Shown here piece by piece: positions 5,862 to 14,766 of a stretch of 21,166 nt of DNA. The stretch comes from Streptomyces regalis (GTDB lineage: Bacteria > Actinomycetota > Actinomycetes > Streptomycetales > Streptomycetaceae), in assembly GCF_001509475.1 (NCBI RefSeq), contig NZ_LLZG01000038.1, positions 1 through 21,166 of the forward strand, given 5' to 3'. How positions within the stretch are numbered: position 1 is the stretch's first letter; every line of letters starts with the position of its first letter. The notes under the pieces are model-generated. The model was not told the DNA's origin and made no database searches. It was given only the letters and a program-made list of their open reading frames with translations. The position numbers were made by a program, and so were the translations under genes.

Positions 5862-6956
5862 ATGAACGCAACGATGCGTAGAGTCGTGATCGGCGCCACC
5901 GCCGTCTCCATGGCACTGTCGATTGCCGCGTGCGGCAAGGCGGGCGACGACAAGGACGACTCCGGCAGCACCTCGGACAGCAAGTCCATCGGCCTGCTGC
6001 TCCCCGACAACGTCACCGCGCGCTACGAGAAGTTCGACCGGCCGTACTTCCAGGACAAGGTCAAGGAACTCTGCTCCGACTGCGACGTCCAGTACGCGAA
6101 CGCCGCCGCTGACCCGGCCAAGCAGGCCCAGCAGATGAGCAGCATGGTGACCAAGGGTGTGAAGGTCATCGTGATCTCCGCCCAGGACTCCGCCGCCATC
6201 AAGTCCTCCATCCAGTCCGCGGTGGACAAGGGCGTCAAGGTCATCGCGTACGACCGACTCGCCCAGGGCCCGGTCTCGGCCTACGTCTCCTTCGACAACG
6301 TCAAGGTCGGTGAGCTCCAGGGCCAGGCCCTGCTCGACGCGCTCGGCGACAAGGCGACCACCAAGTCCAAGGTCGTCATGATCAACGGTGACGACGCCGA
6401 CCCGAACGCCGGCCAGTTCAAGGAAGGCGCCCACAAGGCCCTCGACGGCAAGGTCGACATCGCCTACGAGCAGTCCGGGCTGTGGAAGGACACCGTCGCG
6501 GCCCAGAAGATGTCCGCGGCGATCACGCAGCTGGGCGCCAAGAACGTCGCGGGCGTCTACGCCGCCAACGACGGCATGGCCGGTGGCATCGCCAACACCC
6601 TCAAGGGTGCGAAGATCAGCGGCATCCCGCTGACCGGTCAGGACGCCGAGCTGGCCGCCATCCAGCGGATCGTCGCCGGCACCCAGTCCTCCACGGTCTA
6701 CAAGGCCTACAAGCCCGAGGCCGACACCGCCGCCGAGCTCGCCGTCAACCTGCTCCAGGGCAAGGACATCAAGTCCCTGGCCGACACCACGGTGACCAGC
6801 GGCTCCGGCGACAAGGTGCAGGCCAAGCTGCTGACCCCGGTGTCCGTCACCAAGGAGAACATCAAGGACACGGTCGTCAAGGACGGTCTGTACACGGTCG
6901 CCGACATCTGCACCGTCGAGTTCGCCAAGGCCTGCAAGTCCGCCGGCCTGGAGTAG
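5862..6956 (+). CDS. xylF: XylF, xylose-binding lipoprotein of an ABC importer
   Basis: This 364-residue periplasmic-binding protein of the ribose/xylose class (Peripla_BP_4) binds D-xylose outside the cell. A signal peptide ends in the lipobox SIAAC with the lipidated Cys at residue 24, followed by an Asp/Ser-rich linker. The binding fold begins with SIGLLLPDNVTARYEKFDRPYF and includes VIVISAQDSAAI, VIAYDRLAQG, VVMINGDDADPNAGQFKEGA and GVYAANDGMAGG, all matching XylF. The ATG follows a GGGAGG ribosome site by 11-12 nt; a second ATG four codons in is further away. It is first of xylFGH and lies directly behind the Rok7B7-type regulator. Binding of other pentoses cannot be excluded from sequence. 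Confidence 0.9.
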   Translation: MNATMRRVVIGATAVSMALSIAACGKAGDDKDDSGSTSDSKSIGLLLPDNVTARYEKFDRPYFQDKVKELCSDCDVQYANAAADPAKQAQQMSSMVTKGVKVIVISAQDSAAIKSSIQSAVDKGVKVIAYDRLAQGPVSAYVSFDNVKVGELQGQALLDALGDKATTKSKVVMINGDDADPNAGQFKEGAHKALDGKVDIAYEQSGLWKDTVAAQKMSAAITQLGAKNVAGVYAANDGMAGGIANTLKGAKISGIPLTGQDAELAAIQRIVAGTQSSTVYKAYKPEADTAAELAVNLLQGKDIKSLADTTVTSGSGDKVQAKLLTPVSVTKENIKDTVVKDGLYTVADICTVEFAKACKSAGLE

Positions 6957-6977
6957 TCGCGCCGCCGCGCGCAACCC

Positions 6978-7007
6978 GGTCCGAGTCCCCGGTGAGGGAC
7001 TCGGACC
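6978..7007 (+). terminator. Hairpin between xylF and xylG, probable attenuator or 3' stabiliser
   Basis: GGTCCGAGTCCC (6978-6989) pairs perfectly with GGGACTCGGACC (6996-7007) around a 6-nt loop. It lies 21 nt after the xylF stop and about 200 nt before xylG, with no T-tract. Such hairpins behind the binding-protein gene often make its level exceed those of the downstream ATPase and permease. The 250-nt gap otherwise shows no gene. Confidence 0.65.
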
Positions 7008-7206
7008 CGGACCCGCGAGTGGTACCAAAACCCCTCCGACGCCTGCCCCACCTTCAGACCCCGCTGCGGGGCGGGCGTCGGACGGAACTTGTTCGCTTTG
7101 TAAACCACGTGCGTGGCGCGGCCTCCCGCCGCGACCCGCATGTCGCTCCGCGCATACCCCCAAGCGCGGCATCCCCGCCGGTCAGGCGGCGAAGGAGATG
7201 GTTCAC

Positions 7207-7989
7207 GTGTCCGCTACGCCCGTGCTGGCGTTGCGCGGAGTCTCCAAGCGATTCGGTGCGGTGCAGGCCCTCACCGACGTCGATCTGGAGGTTCACGCCG
7301 GAGAAGTGGTCGCCCTGGTGGGCGACAACGGCGCAGGTAAGTCGACCCTGGTCAAGACGATCGCGGGTGTCCACCCCATCGATGAGGGCGCCATCGAGTG
7401 GCAGGGCAACGCGGTGAAGATCAACAAGCCGCACGACGCCCAGGGCCTCGGCATCGCGACGGTCTACCAGGACCTCGCGCTCTGCGACAACCTCGACGTG
7501 GTGGGCAACCTCTACCTCGGCCGCGAACTGCTGCACCGGGGCGTCATCGACGAGGTGACGATGGAGAAGAAGGCCCGCGAGCTGCTGTCCACGCTCTCCA
7601 TCCGGATCCCGAGCGTGCGTATCCCGATCGCGAGCCTCTCCGGTGGTCAACGCCAGGTCGTCGCTATCGCCCGTGCCCTGATCGGCGACCCCAAGCTCGT
7701 CATCCTGGACGAGCCCACCGCCGCCCTCGGCGTCGAGCAGACTGCTCAGGTCCTCGACCTGGTCGAGCGGCTGCGCGAACGCGACCTCGCCGTCATCCTC
7801 ATCAGCCACAACATGGCCGACGTCAAGGCGGTCGCCGACACCGTCGCCGTGCTGCGCCTGGGTAAGAACAACGGCTCCTTCCCCGTGAAGAACACGAGCC
7901 ACGAAGAGATCATCGCCGCCATCACGGGTGCCACGGACAACGCCGTGACCCGTCGCGCGGAGCGGCGCACCACGGAGGCGGCAAAGTGA
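7207..7989 (+). CDS. xylG: XylG, ATP-binding subunit of the xylose ABC importer (single ABC domain)
   Basis: This ~260-residue ABC ATPase powers xylose uptake. It has Walker A GDNGAGKST, Q-loop YQDLALCDN, signature LSGGQRQ, Walker B LVILDEPTAALG and the switch His in ISHNM. E. coli XylG has two fused ABC domains (~510 residues). This protein has only one, so two copies would be needed per transporter. I prefer the GTG at 7207, because GAAGGAG sits directly against the ATG at 7198 (no spacing) but 9 nt before the GTG. An ATG start would add MVH. Its end overlaps xylH by 4 nt (GTGA), indicating coupled translation. Confidence 0.9.
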   Translation: MSATPVLALRGVSKRFGAVQALTDVDLEVHAGEVVALVGDNGAGKSTLVKTIAGVHPIDEGAIEWQGNAVKINKPHDAQGLGIATVYQDLALCDNLDVVGNLYLGRELLHRGVIDEVTMEKKARELLSTLSIRIPSVRIPIASLSGGQRQVVAIARALIGDPKLVILDEPTAALGVEQTAQVLDLVERLRERDLAVILISHNMADVKAVADTVAVLRLGKNNGSFPVKNTSHEEIIAAITGATDNAVTRRAERRTTEAAK

Positions 7990-9335
7990 GCGACACGTCG
8001 AAAACCGTGAAGACCGATTCCGCCGAGGCCGCGAAGGTCGGCGCGGGCGCGGCAGAGGGGCAGACCACCGTCGCTCCCTCCGACGACCCCACGGCCGCGC
8101 CGGTCACCGTCGTCGACCCGCGTCTGCTGGTCCGCGAAGAGGGCTTCAAGGGCTACCTCACCGAGTTCAAACGCAAGGTGAAGGGCGGCGAGCTGGGCTC
8201 GCTGCCGGTGGTCATCGGCCTGATCGTCATCTGGACGATCTTCCAGCTGCAGAACGACCGCTTCCTGAGCGCCGACAACCTCTCGAACATCAGTTACTTC
8301 CTGTCGGCCACCGGCATGCTCGCCATCGGCCTGGTGTTCGTCCTGCTGCTCGGCGAGATCGATCTGTCGGTGGGCTCGGTCAGCGGTCTGGCCTCCACCC
8401 TGTTCGCCGTGTTCGTGGTGAACCAGGGTGTCAACGCCTGGTTGTCGCTGGTCCTCGCGGTCCTCACCGGCATCGCCATCGGCGCGCTGCACGGCTGGTT
8501 CTTCGCCAGGATCGGCGTACCGGCGTTCGTCGTCACCCTGGCCGGCTTCCTCGGCTGGAACGGTCTGATGCTGTGGCTGCTGGGCGACAGCGGCACGATC
8601 AACATCCCGTCCGAAGCGGGTCCGGTCCATCTGCTCGGCCAGAGCTCGTTCTTCATGGACCAGGCCATCATCGGCGCGTACCTGCTCGCAGGCCTCGCCG
8701 TGGTGCTCACCCTCGTCGGCAACTTCAACGAGCAGCGCCGCCGCAAGGCCGCGGGGGTGCCGTTCCGGCCGACCAGCGAGATCCTGCTGCGCGTGGGCGC
8801 GCTCGGCGTGGCGTCCTTCGTCGCCGCAGCCGTGCTCAACGACTCGGCCGGTGTCTCCAATGCGCTGGTGATCTTCCTGGCGGCGCTGGTGATCGTGGAC
8901 TTCGTACTGCGTCGTACGACCTACGGCCGCCAGGTCTTCGCGGTCGGCGGCGGCATCGAGGCCGCCCGCCGTGCCGGTATCAACGTGCCGATGATCCGGA
9001 TCAGCGTGTTCGCCATCTCCGGCGGCTTCGCGGCGGTCGGCGGCATGTTCTTCGCCGGCCAGACCGCTAGCGCGACGCTCTCCGCCGGTGGCGGTAACAC
9101 CCTGATGCTCGCCATCGCGGCGGCCGTCATCGGTGGTACCAGCCTCTTCGGTGGGCGTGGGTCCGTGTGGTCGGCGCTGCTGGGTATGTTGGTGATCCAG
9201 TCGATTCAGACGGGTCTTGACCTGCTGAACATGAACACGTCGATCCAGTACATGATCACAGGTGCGGTGCTTTTGGGGGCGGTTGTCATCGACTCCGTCT
9301 CTCGTAGGAGCCAGAAGGCTGCGGGGCGCGCGTAG
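7986..9335 (+). CDS. xylH: XylH, permease of the xylose ABC importer
   Basis: This 449-residue membrane protein of the BPD_transp_2 (ribose/xylose permease) family forms the channel for XylF-delivered sugar. About 65 hydrophilic residues precede the first membrane segment (LPVVIGLIVIWTIFQL). The family motif GEIDLSVGS follows LAIGLVFVLLL, and the C-terminal half contains FAVGGGIEAARRAGINV and AAAVIGGTSLFGGRGSVWSA. In all there are about ten hydrophobic segments. The GTG start overlaps the xylG stop. A T-tailed hairpin follows 15 nt after the stop, closing the operon. Confidence 0.92.
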   Translation: MSDTSKTVKTDSAEAAKVGAGAAEGQTTVAPSDDPTAAPVTVVDPRLLVREEGFKGYLTEFKRKVKGGELGSLPVVIGLIVIWTIFQLQNDRFLSADNLSNISYFLSATGMLAIGLVFVLLLGEIDLSVGSVSGLASTLFAVFVVNQGVNAWLSLVLAVLTGIAIGALHGWFFARIGVPAFVVTLAGFLGWNGLMLWLLGDSGTINIPSEAGPVHLLGQSSFFMDQAIIGAYLLAGLAVVLTLVGNFNEQRRRKAAGVPFRPTSEILLRVGALGVASFVAAAVLNDSAGVSNALVIFLAALVIVDFVLRRTTYGRQVFAVGGGIEAARRAGINVPMIRISVFAISGGFAAVGGMFFAGQTASATLSAGGGNTLMLAIAAAVIGGTSLFGGRGSVWSALLGMLVIQSIQTGLDLLNMNTSIQYMITGAVLLGAVVIDSVSRRSQKAAGRA

Positions 9336-9350
9336 CGCGGATCGCCGTTG

Positions 9351-9409
9351 GGGCGCGGGGACTGCCGCGTGCCGGTCCGTTCGGGCTGGTCGCGCAGTTC
9401 CCCGCGCCC
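9351..9409 (+). terminator. Hairpin terminator with T-run after xylH
   Basis: GGGCGCGGGGA (9351-9361) pairs with TCCCCGCGCCC (9399-9409). The stem is extended by CTG/CAG and CGCG/CGCG with one bulge, and TTTT follows at 9411-9414. Its arm GGGGCGCGGGG also occurs in the repeat near 20897, a sequence type common between Streptomyces genes. Confidence 0.75.
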
Positions 9410-9483
9410 GTTTTCGGCGTTGTAGTACAGCGTGTTCGTGGGTAGAGCCGAATGCGTGACCTACGACGGGTGGGCCGGGAACC

Positions 9484-9508
9484 TTCCGCTGAGGCGGAAC
9501 ATTAGACT
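9484..9508 (+). promoter_or_regulatory. Candidate dxs promoter with small inverted repeat
   Basis: TAGACT (9503-9508) is a good -10 box. Just upstream TTCCGC (9484-9489) and GCGGAA (9494-9499) form a 6-bp inverted repeat around TGAG. This occupies the spacer and part of the -35 region, where I see no clear -35 box. The leader to dxs would be about 40 nt. Confidence 0.4.
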
Positions 9509-9556
9509 CGACGAGCCCGGCAACAGCTCGAACAGCTCTACTGCAAGGAGGCACGG

Positions 9557-11485
9557 GTGCCGCTGCTGACCCGCATCACGGGACCGCGCGATCTGGACCG
9601 GCTCAGCCCTGAGCAGCTGGACCAGCTGGCAGAGGAGATCCGGACCTTCCTCGTCGAAGCGGTGTCCAAGACCGGCGGCCACCTCGGCCCCAACCTCGGT
9701 GTGGTGGAGCTGACCATCGCCCTGCACCGGGTCTTCGACTCGCCCAAGGACAAGGTGCTCTGGGACACCGGCCACCAGTCCTACGTCCACAAGCTGCTCA
9801 CCGGCCGCCAGGACTTCAGCAAGCTGAAAATGAAGGGCGGCCTGTCCGGCTACCCCTCGCAGGCCGAGTCCGAGCACGACGTCATCGAGAACTCGCACGC
9901 CTCGACCGTCCTCGGCTGGGCCGACGGCCTCGCCAAAGCCAACCAGCTGCGCAAACGCGACAGCCATGTCGTGGCCGTCATCGGCGACGGCGCGCTGACC
10001 GGCGGTATGGCCTGGGAGGCGCTGAACAACATCGCCGAGGCCAAGGACCGCCCGCTCGTCATCGTCGTCAACGACAACGAGCGGTCGTACGCGCCGACGA
10101 TCGGCGGTCTCGCGAACCACCTGGCGACGCTGCGCACGACCGACGGGTACGAGCGCTTCCTCACCCGCACCAAGGAGATCCTCGACCGCACCCCGGTCGT
10201 CGGCAAGCCGCTCTACGAGACCCTGCACGGCGCCAAGAAGGGGCTCAAGGACTTCATCGCGCCGCAGGGCATGTTCGAGGACCTCGGCCTGAAGTACGTC
10301 GGGCCGATCGACGGGCACGACATCGAGGCGCTCGAGTCGGCGCTCGCGCGGGCCAAGCGCTTCGGCGGCCCCGTCATCGTGCACTGCCTCACCGAGAAGG
10401 GCCGCGGCTACCAGCCCGCCCTCCAGGACGAGGCGGACCGCTTCCACGGCATCGGCCCCATCCACCCCGACACGGGCCTGCCGATCAAGGCCTCGGGTGC
10501 CGACTGGACCTCCGTCTTCGGCGACGAGATGGTGCGGCTCGGCAAGGAGCGCGAGGACATCGTGGCGATCACCGCGGCCATGCTGCAGCCGGTCGGCCTG
10601 AAGAAGTTCGCGGACGCCTTCCCGGACCGGATCTACGACGTCGGCATCGCCGAGCAGCACGCCGCGGTGTCGGCGGCGGGTCTGGCGACGGGCGGGGTGC
10701 ACCCCGTCTTCGCCGTCTACGCCACCTTCCTCAACCGCGCCTTCGACCAGGTCCTCATGGACGTGGCGCTGCACAAGTGCGGTGTCACCTTCGTGCTCGA
10801 CCGCGCCGGCGTCACCGGCACCGACGGCGCCTCCCACAACGGCATGTGGGACATGTCGATCCTGCAGGTCGTGCCCGGGCTGCGGCTGGCCGCCCCGCGC
10901 GACGCCGACCAGGTGCGGGCGCAGCTGCGCGAGGCCGTCGAGGTCAAGGACGCCCCGACCGTGGTCCGCTTCTCCAAGGGCGCCGTCGGCCCCGCCGTCG
11001 CCGCCGTCGGCCGCGTCGGCGGCATGGACGTCCTGCGCGAGCCCGGCACCGACACCCCCGACGTGCTGCTGGTCTCCGTGGGCGCCCTGGCCCCCATGTG
11101 CCTGGAGATCGCCGGCCTCCTCGACAAGCAGGGCATCACCACCACCGTCGTCGACCCGCGCTGGGTCAAGCCCGTCGACGAGGCCATGGCCCCGCTCGCC
11201 GAGCGGCACCGCGTCGTCGTCACCGTCGAGGACAACTCCCGCGTCGGCGGCGTCGGCTCGGCGATCGCGCAGGCCCTGCGCGACGCGGGCGTCGATGTCC
11301 CGCTGCGTGACTTCGGCATCCCGCCGCGCTTCCTCGACCACGCCTCCCGCGCCGAGGTGATGGCCGAGATCGGCCTCACCGCCCCCGACATCGCCCGCCA
11401 GGTGACCGGGCTGGTCTCCAAGCTGGACGGCCGGTTCGACCGTACGGCGGCCGAGGTCGACTCGGTGGAGCCCGCGCGCGACTGA
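9557..11485 (+). CDS. dxs: 1-deoxy-D-xylulose-5-phosphate synthase
   Basis: This 642-residue thiamine-diphosphate enzyme joins pyruvate and glyceraldehyde-3-phosphate to DXP, the first step of the MEP isoprenoid pathway. DXP also feeds thiamine synthesis and, in some bacteria, pyridoxal synthesis. The sequence shows [14 protein letters not shown] (40-53), [15 protein letters not shown] (70-84), the cofactor motif GDG...N (143-145, Asn173), the IAEQHA glutamate region, [14 protein letters not shown], and the C-terminal transketolase domain with [14 protein letters not shown]. Length is normal for the family. The GTG start has AAGGAGG 5 nt upstream. It stands alone between two strong terminators, with its own likely promoter. 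Streptomyces often have a second dxs copy elsewhere. Confidence 0.96.
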   Translation: MPLLTRITGPRDLDRLSPEQLDQLAEEIRTFLVEAVSKTGGHLGPNLGVVELTIALHRVFDSPKDKVLWDTGHQSYVHKLLTGRQDFSKLKMKGGLSGYPSQAESEHDVIENSHASTVLGWADGLAKANQLRKRDSHVVAVIGDGALTGGMAWEALNNIAEAKDRPLVIVVNDNERSYAPTIGGLANHLATLRTTDGYERFLTRTKEILDRTPVVGKPLYETLHGAKKGLKDFIAPQGMFEDLGLKYVGPIDGHDIEALESALARAKRFGGPVIVHCLTEKGRGYQPALQDEADRFHGIGPIHPDTGLPIKASGADWTSVFGDEMVRLGKEREDIVAITAAMLQPVGLKKFADAFPDRIYDVGIAEQHAAVSAAGLATGGVHPVFAVYATFLNRAFDQVLMDVALHKCGVTFVLDRAGVTGTDGASHNGMWDMSILQVVPGLRLAAPRDADQVRAQLREAVEVKDAPTVVRFSKGAVGPAVAAVGRVGGMDVLREPGTDTPDVLLVSVGALAPMCLEIAGLLDKQGITTTVVDPRWVKPVDEAMAPLAERHRVVVTVEDNSRVGGVGSAIAQALRDAGVDVPLRDFGIPPRFLDHASRAEVMAEIGLTAPDIARQVTGLVSKLDGRFDRTAAEVDSVEPARD

Positions 11486-11501
11486 CACCTTCATGCAGCC
11501 G

Positions 11502-11546
11502 GATGGGCCGGTTTCGCCACCGTGACGGTGGCGAAACCGGCCCATC
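11502..11546. terminator. Long perfect hairpin terminator after dxs
   Basis: A perfect 20-bp stem (11502-11521 with 11527-11546) encloses the loop GTGAC. It begins 16 nt after the dxs stop and lies about 85 nt before the permease start. Confidence 0.85.
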
Positions 11547-11630
11547 TGTGTGAATCCGCCCGCGCCGGGGCAGGCGTATCACGCCCCCTCTCGATCATGT
11601 CGAGGACGACAAGCGTGGGAGGTAAGCCCC

Positions 11631-13154
11631 GTGAGCAGCAGTCTCTTCCGGACGAAGAGAGTCGAGCAGTCCATCCTCGACACCGAGGAGCCAGAGCACG
11701 CGCTCAAGAAGTCCTTGTCCGCGCTGGATCTGACCGTCTTCGGTGTCGGCGTCATCATCGGCACCGGCATCTTCGTCCTGACCGGTACGGTCGCCAAGAA
11801 CAACGCCGGGCCGGCGGTCGCCCTGGCGTTCGTCGCGGCCGGCGTCGCGTGTGCGCTGGCCGCGCTCTGTTACGCCGAGTTCGCCTCCACGGTCCCGGTC
11901 GCCGGGTCCGCCTACACGTTCTCGTACGCCTCCCTCGGCGAACTCCCCGCCTGGATCATCGGCTGGGACCTCGTCCTTGAGTTCGCACTCGGGACGGCGG
12001 TGGTGGCCGTCGGCTGGTCCGGCTACATCCAGTCGCTCATGGACAACGCGGGCTGGGAGATGCCCGCGTCCCTGGGCAGTCGCGAGGGCGCCGACGTCTT
12101 CGGCTTCGACATCCTCGCCGCCGCGCTCGTCCTCGTCCTCACCTGCATCCTCGTCGTCGGCATGAAGCTGTCCGCGCGGATCACCACGCTCGTCGTCGCC
12201 ATCAAGGTGACCGTCGTCCTCGTCGTGATCATCGCGGGCGCGTTCCTCATCGACGGCGACAACTACGACCCCTTCATCCCGAAGCAGAAGGCCGTGGAAG
12301 CCGGGGAGAGTCTCCAGGCCCCCCTGATCCAGCTGATGTTCGGCTGGGCGCCCTCCAACTTCGGCGTGATGGGCATCTTCACCGCCGCCTCGGTCGTGTT
12401 CTTCGCCTTCATCGGCTTCGACGTCGTGGCCACCGCGGCCGAGGAGACCAAGAACCCGCAGCGCGACATGCCGCGCGGCATCCTCGGCTCGCTCCTCATC
12501 TGTACCGCCCTGTACGTCGCCGTATCGATCGTCGTCACCGGCATGCAGCACTACAGCCGACTGTCCGTGGACGCCCCCCTCGCCGACGCCTTCAAGGCCA
12601 CCGGACACCCCTGGTACGCGGGCTTCATCAGCTTCGGCGCCGCCGTCGGCCTGACGACCGTCTGCATGATCCTGCTCCTCGGCCAGACCCGAGTCTTCTT
12701 CGCGATGAGCCGCGACGGACTGCTGCCCCGCTTCTTCTCCCACGTCCACCCGCGGTTCAAGACCCCGCACCGGCCGACCATCCTGCTCGGCGTGATCATC
12801 GCGATCCTCGCCGGCTTCACCCCCCTGACCGAACTCGCCGCCCTGGTGAACATCGGCACCCTGTTCGCCTTCGTGGTCGTGGCCATCGGCGTGATCATCC
12901 TCCGCAAGACCCGCCCCGACCTGCACCGGTCCTTCCGCACCCCGTGGGTGCCGGTCATCCCGATCCTGTCGGTGTGCGCCTCGCTGTGGCTGATGATCAA
13001 CCTGCCCGCCGAGACATGGGTGCGGTTCGCCATCTGGATGGTCGCCGGGTTCTTCGTGTACTTCATCTACGGCCGCTCCCACAGCCGCCTCGGACGGCAC
13101 GAGGAGACGACCGTCGGTGAGGTCCTGAAGCCGCCGAGGGGAGACGCCCCGTAG
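11631..13154 (+). CDS. APC-superfamily amino acid permease (cationic amino acid transporter type)
   Basis: This ~507-residue inner-membrane protein has about 12-14 predicted membrane segments. Features of the amino acid/polyamine/organocation superfamily are ALKKSLSALDLTVFGVGVIIGTGIFVLTG before and in segment 1, CYAEFASTVPVAGSAYTFSY in segments 2-3, GFDVVATAAEETKNPQRDMP and GQTRVFFAMSRDGLLP. The pattern resembles the CAT/YfnA branch, so import of basic or branched amino acids is possible; the substrate cannot be fixed from sequence. I chose GTG 11631 (SSSLFRTKRVEQS follows) because GGGAGG lies 8 nt upstream. The frame is open further upstream but runs through the dxs terminator. Two hairpins follow the gene. 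Confidence 0.9.
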   Translation: MSSSLFRTKRVEQSILDTEEPEHALKKSLSALDLTVFGVGVIIGTGIFVLTGTVAKNNAGPAVALAFVAAGVACALAALCYAEFASTVPVAGSAYTFSYASLGELPAWIIGWDLVLEFALGTAVVAVGWSGYIQSLMDNAGWEMPASLGSREGADVFGFDILAAALVLVLTCILVVGMKLSARITTLVVAIKVTVVLVVIIAGAFLIDGDNYDPFIPKQKAVEAGESLQAPLIQLMFGWAPSNFGVMGIFTAASVVFFAFIGFDVVATAAEETKNPQRDMPRGILGSLLICTALYVAVSIVVTGMQHYSRLSVDAPLADAFKATGHPWYAGFISFGAAVGLTTVCMILLLGQTRVFFAMSRDGLLPRFFSHVHPRFKTPHRPTILLGVIIAILAGFTPLTELAALVNIGTLFAFVVVAIGVIILRKTRPDLHRSFRTPWVPVIPILSVCASLWLMINLPAETWVRFAIWMVAGFFVYFIYGRSHSRLGRHEETTVGEVLKPPRGDAP

Positions 13155-13166
13155 TCGAAACCCAGT

Positions 13167-13185
13167 GGTTGACGGGTGGTCAACC
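13167..13185. promoter_or_regulatory. Inverted repeat GGTTGAC-N5-GTCAACC
   Basis: Perfect 7-bp arms (13167-13173 and 13179-13185) flank GGGTG, 12 nt after the permease stop. It may be a small hairpin or a regulator site for the next gene. It resembles TTGACA-containing operators but no regulator is recognised. Confidence 0.4.
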
Positions 13186-13193
13186 CGCCGCTC

Positions 13194-13237
13194 TCCGGCC
13201 CCGTATGTCCTGCTTCGGCAGGGACTGCGGGGCCGGA
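13194..13237 (+). terminator. Hairpin terminator after the amino acid permease
   Basis: TCCGGCCCCG (13194-13203) pairs with CGGGGCCGGA (13228-13237). An inner stem GTCCTGC/GCAGGGAC, with small bulges, is capped by a TTCG tetraloop (13214-13217). It ends directly at the presumed -10 box of the following gene. Confidence 0.75.
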
Positions 13238-13243
13238 TACCGT
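13238..13243 (+). promoter_or_regulatory. Candidate -10 box for a leaderless membrane glycosyltransferase mRNA
   Basis: TACCGT fits TANNNT and ends 7 nt before the ATG at 13251, the spacing expected if transcription starts at the start codon. No ribosome site with normal spacing precedes the ATG. The -35 region falls in the terminator hairpin and is weak (TTCGGC). Confidence 0.35.
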
Positions 13244-13250
13244 TCACCCC

Positions 13251-14735
13251 ATGCTCGCCGAGCTCCTCGCACCACCACGCTCCGCATCCGAACCGCACAC
13301 GGAACGCGGCTACTGGAGACGGCTGCTCCCCACCCTGACCCTGCTGGCCTGCGTCACCCGCATCCCCTCCTTCACCCGCCCGCTGTGGAACCCCGACGAG
13401 GGCTATCTCGCCGTACAGGCACGGCTGCTCGCGCAGGGCGGAGAGCTGTACGACACGGTCGTCGACCGCAAGCCGCCGCTGGTGCCGTGGCTGTACCAGG
13501 CCGCGTTCGCGGTGACCGGGTCCGAATCGCTCACGTCGGTGCGGGTCCTGGCGGTCGTGGCCCAGCTGCTCACCGCCGTGCTGCTGGCCTCACTGGCCCG
13601 CCGCCGCTGGGGCGACACGGCGGGCGGGACGGCCGGGGTGCTGTATCTGCTGGTCTCGGTCGGGCTCAACCCGGAGGACGCCCAGGCCGCGACCTTCGAG
13701 GTGTTCATGCTGCCGTGCACAACGGCGGCGATGTGGTGCGCGGACCGGCGCCGGTGGGGCTCGGCAGGCCTGGCAGTCGCGGGCGCCTTCCTCGTCAAGC
13801 AGACCGGCGGGGCGGTGCTGGTGCCGGTGGTGTGGCTGTGCGTGTCGGCCAGGGGGTGTCTTCTGCAGGCACCCTCCAGGGAGGCCCGGGCCGGGGGACT
13901 GGTGCGGTTGTGCGCCGGGGTGGTGGTGCCGGTGCTGGGCGTGGCCGCGCTGACCGACCCGACGGGGTTCCTGTTCTGGACGGTCACGGGATCGGGGGCG
14001 TACGCCTCGTTCACCGGCTCCGAGATCCACGTCCTGGCACGGGGTCTGACGAACGCGGCGATCCTGACGCTGGCCTGTGCGGGACTGATCCCGCCGGTGC
14101 TACGAGTTCTGCGGCTGGCCCGCACCGGCGCCGCGGACCTGTGGCTGTGGCCGGCCTCGTCGGCCGGCGCGGTCATGCTCGGCTTCCACTTCTTCGGCCA
14201 CTACTACCTCCAACTGCTGCCGCCCCTCACCCTGTTGGCGACGGCCGCGCTGCAGATCCTGCCGCGCGAGCGCATGACCCACGCGGTCCTGACCTCGGCC
14301 TTCTGCTGCGCCCTGTTCCTCACCTGGGGGCTGCTCGCGCCCCGGCCCGAGCTCGACCACGCGAGGAAGCTGGCGGACGAGGTGGCGATCCGCACCGAGC
14401 CGCAGGAGCGGGTCCTCGTCTGGGGCATACACCCCGAGACGTACTGGCTGGCCGACCGCAGACCCGCGAGCCGCTACCTGACGGCGGGGCTCCTCACCAA
14501 CTACAGCGGGGGACGCGACGGCCCACAGGTCGGCGAGCGGTACGCGGTCGAGGGGGCGTGGGCGATCTTCCGCGAGGAGATGACCGAGCGGGCACCGGCG
14601 CTGGTGGTCGACGACTCGCGGGGCAAGCCGTACGGACCTCGTAGGGTGCCCGGTCTGCGACGGTTGCTCGCGGCGGGGTACGAGCAGGCGGGGATGGTGG
14701 AGGGGGCGGTGCTGTACGTACGGAGCCGTACCTAG
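13251..14735 (+). CDS. Membrane glycosyltransferase-like protein (GT-C fold, GT39/ArnT-like)
   Basis: This ~494-residue multi-pass membrane protein resembles the polyisoprenyl-phosphate-sugar transferases (PMT, ArnT, GT39/GT83). After the first hydrophobic segment comes the acidic motif WNPDEGYL (Asp49-Glu50), the expected metal and donor site in the first outer loop. DRKPPLVPWLYQAAF (72-86) is typical of this group. About ten more hydrophobic segments follow, then a soluble tail from about residue 370. The ATG 13251 gives MLAELLAPPR; an upstream start would include terminator sequence and has no ribosome site. It converges with the NYN gene after 31 nt. The glycan and acceptor are unknown. 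No genes for sugar donors are nearby. Confidence 0.75.
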   Translation: MLAELLAPPRSASEPHTERGYWRRLLPTLTLLACVTRIPSFTRPLWNPDEGYLAVQARLLAQGGELYDTVVDRKPPLVPWLYQAAFAVTGSESLTSVRVLAVVAQLLTAVLLASLARRRWGDTAGGTAGVLYLLVSVGLNPEDAQAATFEVFMLPCTTAAMWCADRRRWGSAGLAVAGAFLVKQTGGAVLVPVVWLCVSARGCLLQAPSREARAGGLVRLCAGVVVPVLGVAALTDPTGFLFWTVTGSGAYASFTGSEIHVLARGLTNAAILTLACAGLIPPVLRVLRLARTGAADLWLWPASSAGAVMLGFHFFGHYYLQLLPPLTLLATAALQILPRERMTHAVLTSAFCCALFLTWGLLAPRPELDHARKLADEVAIRTEPQERVLVWGIHPETYWLADRRPASRYLTAGLLTNYSGGRDGPQVGERYAVEGAWAIFREEMTERAPALVVDDSRGKPYGPRRVPGLRRLLAAGYEQAGMVEGAVLYVRSRT

Positions 14736-14766
14736 GGACGCATTACCTCCGGATCCCCACCGTTCC

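Noticed and set aside
7746..9554. Minus-strand frame of 602 codons opposite xylH
   Set aside because: Shadow of xylH; the translated sequence is rich in Asp, Arg, His and Gln as expected from the reverse of membrane-protein codons.
11550..11630. Upstream extension of the amino acid permease
   Set aside because: It starts immediately after the dxs terminator hairpin, lacks a ribosome site and adds residues not typical of the family.
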